This document shows positions 6,249 to 8,337 of a stretch of DNA of 8,337 bases, one piece after another. A program made the position numbers and the translations under genes. Each line of letters opens with the position of its first letter. Position 1 is the first letter of the stretch. A model generated the notes under the pieces. The model did no database searches and had not been told where the DNA came from. It was given only the letters and a program-made list of their open reading frames with translations. This DNA comes from an uncultured Clostridia bacterium (GTDB lineage: Bacteria > Bacillota > Clostridia > Lachnospirales > Lachnospiraceae), in assembly GCA_946611595.1 (NCBI GenBank), contig CAMODY010000075.1, positions 1 to 8,337 on the forward strand. The letters run 5' to 3'.

Positions 6249-6286
6249 TCTAAAAAAGAATTGCTTTTGCTAAATTAGAAATTTTG

Positions 6287-6318
6287 TAAGGGCATTGGAG
6301 GACTCTCCGATGCCCTTA
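6287..6318 (+). promoter_or_regulatory. Strong intercistronic stem-loop between binding protein and permease genes
   Basis: Two 14-nt arms (6287-6300 and 6305-6318) pair fully apart from one G-U pair (6296/6309), around a GACT loop. The base following the stem is not a U-run (TCTTATTAAAGG), so full termination is unlikely. It ends 7 nt before the permease ribosome binding site (6326-6333). In binding-protein transport operons such structures often protect the upstream message and lower expression of downstream genes; that role here is inferred. Confidence 0.75.
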
Positions 6319-6342
6319 TCTTATTAAAGGTGGGTGTGTTTT

Positions 6343-7029
6343 ATGGCACAAATTCTTGGTAAATATGGAATGCTCCTGCTTCAGGCTATGGGCCAGACGC
6401 TTCTCTTAGCTCTGCTCGGCCTGATCTTTGGCTGTATTCTGGGTATTATTTTTGGTTTGATGAGCGTTGTTAAGAGCAAAGTCTGCCACGCAATCTCCCT
6501 TGTCTATGTCAATCTGATCCGTGGCGTTCCGATGATCGTTCTGGCGTTCTTCATCTATCTGGGCGTACCTTATGCATTGAACCAGTTTTTCCATGCAGGA
6601 GTTACGCTGACGGCGCTTACTGCCGGTACGATCTGTCTGGCACTTAACTGCGGCGCTTATATGGCGGAGATCATTCGTGCCGGTATCCAGTCGATCGATC
6701 CGGGACAGATGGAAGCTGCAAGAAGTTTGGGACTTACTTATTGGAGAAGTATGTTCCGCGTTGTACTTCCGCAGGCAATCAAAAATATGATTCCAAGTAT
6801 CGTAAACCAGTTCATCATCACTCTGAAAGACACCTCAATTCTTTCCGTTATCGGATTTCCGGAGCTGGTTAATAAGGCACAGAACGTTATCGCAATTACC
6901 TTCAAATCTTTCCAGGTTTGGGCGATTGTCGGTGTTATGTATCTGATCGTTATTCTGGTACTTCAGCAGATTGCTAAGATTTTGGAAAGGAAACTGAACT
7001 ATGGCAGAAAAGCAAAGAGAGCAAGATAA
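6343..7029 (+). CDS. Polar amino acid ABC transporter permease
   Basis: This 228-residue inner-membrane subunit belongs to the HisM/GlnP family of polar amino acid permeases, and its length is typical. About five membrane helices are apparent, at roughly 10-40, 50-74, 88-108, 140-170 and 190-215. The signature RGVP lies at 60-63. The cytoplasmic EAA loop, which docks on the ATPase, is well conserved: AEIIRAGIQSIDPGQ leading into EAARSLGL at 124-131 and VVLPQAI after it. With one permease gene, the channel is probably a homodimer. ATG 6343 has AAAGGTGG with 9-nt spacing; an in-frame GTG at 6334 falls next to that site and is less likely. The gene lies 94 nt after the binding-protein stop, beyond the stem-loop, and overlaps the ATPase gene by 29 bp. 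Confidence 0.94.
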   Translation: MAQILGKYGMLLLQAMGQTLLLALLGLIFGCILGIIFGLMSVVKSKVCHAISLVYVNLIRGVPMIVLAFFIYLGVPYALNQFFHAGVTLTALTAGTICLALNCGAYMAEIIRAGIQSIDPGQMEAARSLGLTYWRSMFRVVLPQAIKNMIPSIVNQFIITLKDTSILSVIGFPELVNKAQNVIAITFKSFQVWAIVGVMYLIVILVLQQIAKILERKLNYGRKAKRAR

Positions 7030-7837
7030 AGTCAGCGCTGCAGAAATGGAAATGCTGCTATCTCATCACATAGAAAAGAAAGTAAAAGGAAATTCTGATA
7101 ACGTAAAGATCCATGTCGATGATCTTCATAAAACCTACAATAAGACGTTAGAGGTTTTAAAAGGCATCTCTACGGATATTACAGAAGGCGAGGTTGTCGT
7201 TGTGATCGGGCCTTCCGGAAGCGGCAAATCAACCTTTATCAGGTGTCTGAATGGCTTGGAAGAGATCACCTCTGGAACCGTGATTGTTGACGGACAAAAT
7301 ATTGCGGATAAAAAAGTCAACATCAATAAAGTCCGCGAGAATGTCGGAATGGTGTTCCAGCACTTTAACCTGTTTGCAAATATGAGTGTTCTGCGTAACC
7401 TTACGTTAGCGCCTGTAGATCTTAAGAAAGCGACGAAGGAAGAAGCAGAGAAAACTGCAAGAGAGATGCTTGACCGCGTCGGCCTTTTAGATAAGGCAGA
7501 TGTTTATCCTCATCAGCTTTCCGGCGGACAGAAACAGAGAGTTGCGATCGCACGTGCTCTTTGCATGCAGCCGGACATCATGCTTTTTGATGAGCCGACT
7601 TCGGCGCTTGATCCTGAAATGATCGGAGAGGTTCTTGTGATCATGAAAGAGCTTGCTGCAGAAGGCATGACCATGGTCGTTGTAACACACGAGATGGGAT
7701 TTGCGATGGAAGTTGCAGACCGCGTGTTATTTATGGATCAGGGCATCATCATGGAAGAGGGCACTCCGGAGGAAGTCTTTAAGAATCCGAAGAATCCGAG
7801 GACGCAGGACTTCCTGAATAAAGTATTAGAACTCTAA
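7001..7837 (+). CDS. Polar amino acid ABC transporter ATP-binding protein
   Basis: This 278-residue ATPase of the GlnQ/HisP type hydrolyses ATP to drive uptake through the adjacent permease. All motifs are present: Walker A GPSGSGKST (70-78), Q-loop MVFQHFNLF with Gln120, signature LSGGQ (173-177), Walker B IMLFDE (193-198), D-loop SALD (201-204) and switch His230. Family members are usually about 240-250 residues and start directly with the first strand (here VKIHVDDLHKTY, from residue 35). This protein therefore carries about 34 extra charged residues at the N-terminus. ATG 7001 has GGAAAGG 10 nt upstream, while the later in-frame ATGs (7046, 7052) lack a ribosome binding site, so I keep the long form. 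The start overlaps the permease end by 29 bp. Two stop codons in a row end the gene. Confidence 0.94.
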   Translation: MAEKQREQDKVSAAEMEMLLSHHIEKKVKGNSDNVKIHVDDLHKTYNKTLEVLKGISTDITEGEVVVVIGPSGSGKSTFIRCLNGLEEITSGTVIVDGQNIADKKVNINKVRENVGMVFQHFNLFANMSVLRNLTLAPVDLKKATKEEAEKTAREMLDRVGLLDKADVYPHQLSGGQKQRVAIARALCMQPDIMLFDEPTSALDPEMIGEVLVIMKELAAEGMTMVVVTHEMGFAMEVADRVLFMDQGIIMEEGTPEEVFKNPKNPRTQDFLNKVLEL

Positions 7838-7851
7838 TAAAAAGACCATTT

Positions 7852-7881
7852 AAGCCCCGTTAGAAAACGGGGCTTCCTTTT
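7852..7881 (+). terminator. Intrinsic terminator of the ABC operon
   Basis: AAGCCCCGTT (7852-7861) and AACGGGGCTT (7866-7875) form a perfect 10-bp stem with an AGAA tetraloop, followed by CCTTTT. It begins 14 nt after the ATPase stop codon. Confidence 0.93.
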
Positions 7882-7897
7882 GACAATTTGTATTATA

Positions 7898-7909
7898 TTA
7901 ACGCGTTAA
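7898..7909. repeat. Perfect 12-bp palindrome upstream of spoVG
   Basis: TTAACGCGTTAA is fully self-complementary and lies 27 bp upstream of the likely -35 of spoVG, just past the ABC operon terminator. With no loop it is more likely a protein-binding site than an RNA hairpin. I do not know a regulator with this site. Confidence 0.45.
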
Positions 7910-7936
7910 ATTGAGAAAATCGACACGTTGTTTTTA

Positions 7937-7964
7937 TTGCTTTTTTGCGCTCTTATGTTATAAT
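7937..7964 (+). promoter_or_regulatory. Extended -10 promoter of spoVG
   Basis: TATAAT (7959-7964) is perfect and is preceded by TG at 7956-7957, forming an extended -10. A weak -35, TTGCTT (7937-7942), stands 16 bp upstream in a T-rich tract. The leader to the ATG at 8011 is about 40 nt. I find no convincing sigma-H type element, although sigma-H drives spoVG in Bacillus subtilis. Confidence 0.7.
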
Positions 7965-8010
7965 TTAACTGCCGTTCTGTATTTTTTTTAGAACAAAGGA
8001 GTAACTGAAT

Positions 8011-8292
8011 ATGGAGATCACTGATGTAAGAGTACGAATGGTCGCTAAGGAAGGTAAGATGAAAGCCGTTGTATCCATCACACTGGATTCAGAATTCGTC
8101 GTGCATGACATCAAAGTCATCGAAGGTGAAAAAGGCTTATTCATTGCTATGCCTAGCAGAAAAACTCAGGACGGCGAGTATCGCGATATTGCTCATCCAA
8201 TCAACTCAGAAACACGCGACCGCATCCAGCGTATCATCCTGGAAAGATACGAAGAAGAAGCTGCTAAGGAACCATCAAGCACCGAATTCTAA
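8011..8292 (+). CDS. spoVG: SpoVG, RNA/DNA-binding regulator (septation protein)
   Basis: This 93-residue protein is the small SpoVG family regulator. In Bacillus it affects asymmetric septation and spore cortex formation, and in other Firmicutes it binds nucleic acid and influences virulence and envelope genes. The whole family pattern is visible: ITDVRVR (3-9), the KAVVSITLDSEFVVHDIKVIEG strand-helix region (18-39), GLFIAMPSRK (42-51), YRDIAHPIN (57-65) and a C-terminal helix that carries a variable acidic tail. Length is normal. ATG 8011 has AAAGGAG with 9-nt spacing. It has its own promoter and is separated from the ABC operon by a terminator. No terminator is visible in the 45 nt after the stop, so its transcript may continue past the window. 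Confidence 0.96.
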   Translation: MEITDVRVRMVAKEGKMKAVVSITLDSEFVVHDIKVIEGEKGLFIAMPSRKTQDGEYRDIAHPINSETRDRIQRIILERYEEEAAKEPSSTEF

Positions 8293-8337
8293 GTACTCTC
8301 TAAAAAAATGCAAAAGAATAATCAAGGCGACAAGAAA

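Noticed and set aside
7880..7885. Perfect TTGACA after the ABC operon terminator as a second spoVG -35
   Set aside because: No -10-like hexamer lies 16-18 bp downstream; the bases overlap the terminator T-tract.
7974..7994. GTTCT / AGAAC hairpin with a T-rich loop just before the spoVG ribosome binding site
   Set aside because: A 5-bp stem with an 11-nt loop in AT-rich DNA is expected by chance.
8308..8337. ATG with an open frame running off the right edge (MQKNNQGDKK)
   Set aside because: Only ten codons are visible, there is no ribosome binding site in the A-run before it, and it starts only 15 nt after spoVG; not enough to call a gene.

Overview
The window looks like chromosomal DNA of a low-to-moderate-GC, spore-forming Firmicute, probably a Clostridia / Lachnospiraceae-type bacterium. 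The reasons are a spoVG gene, strong AGGAGG-type ribosome binding sites before nearly every gene, Gram-positive-style lipoproteins (LAAC and ASGC lipoboxes), sigma-A-like promoters and hairpin-plus-T-run terminators. I see no tRNA, rRNA, CRISPR array, insertion sequence or phage gene.

Left part (181-3200, minus strand). A compact four-gene operon is read from right to left. First comes a VTC-type polyphosphate polymerase domain protein (2385-3200, GTG start), then a DUF4956 membrane protein (1618-2307), then a membrane-anchored phosphodiester glycosidase (NAGPA domain, 620-1540), and last a small four-helix membrane protein (181-639, TTG start, overlapping the preceding stop). VTC plus DUF4956 is a recurrent bacterial pair. 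Its coupling here to an extracytoplasmic phosphodiester glycosidase suggests a membrane system that makes, moves or trims a phosphate-containing polymer or glycan. That function is inferred. A likely bidirectional terminator (72-107) closes the operon.

Middle (3309-5281). A strong minus-strand terminator (3309-3337) ends a monocistronic lipoprotein gene (3389-4303) whose product contains two tandem copies of one beta-rich domain. Divergent from it is an exodeoxyribonuclease III / AP endonuclease gene (4469-5224) with its own terminator. The two divergent promoters appear to share overlapping -10 boxes around 4375-4382.

Right part (5301-7881, plus strand). A polar amino acid ABC uptake operon has a near-consensus promoter (5337-5365) preceded by an imperfect inverted repeat that could be an operator. 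It encodes a solute-binding lipoprotein, a permease and an ATPase with an unusual N-terminal extension. A strong 14-bp stem-loop without a T-tract lies between the binding-protein and permease genes and could set differential expression. A terminator at 7852-7881 closes the operon.

Right edge. spoVG (8011-8292) has an extended -10 promoter, and a perfect 12-bp palindrome and a Spo0A-box-like heptamer lie upstream. Most genes are recognisable families. The most unusual content is the VTC/DUF4956/NAGPA operon and the duplicated-domain lipoprotein.
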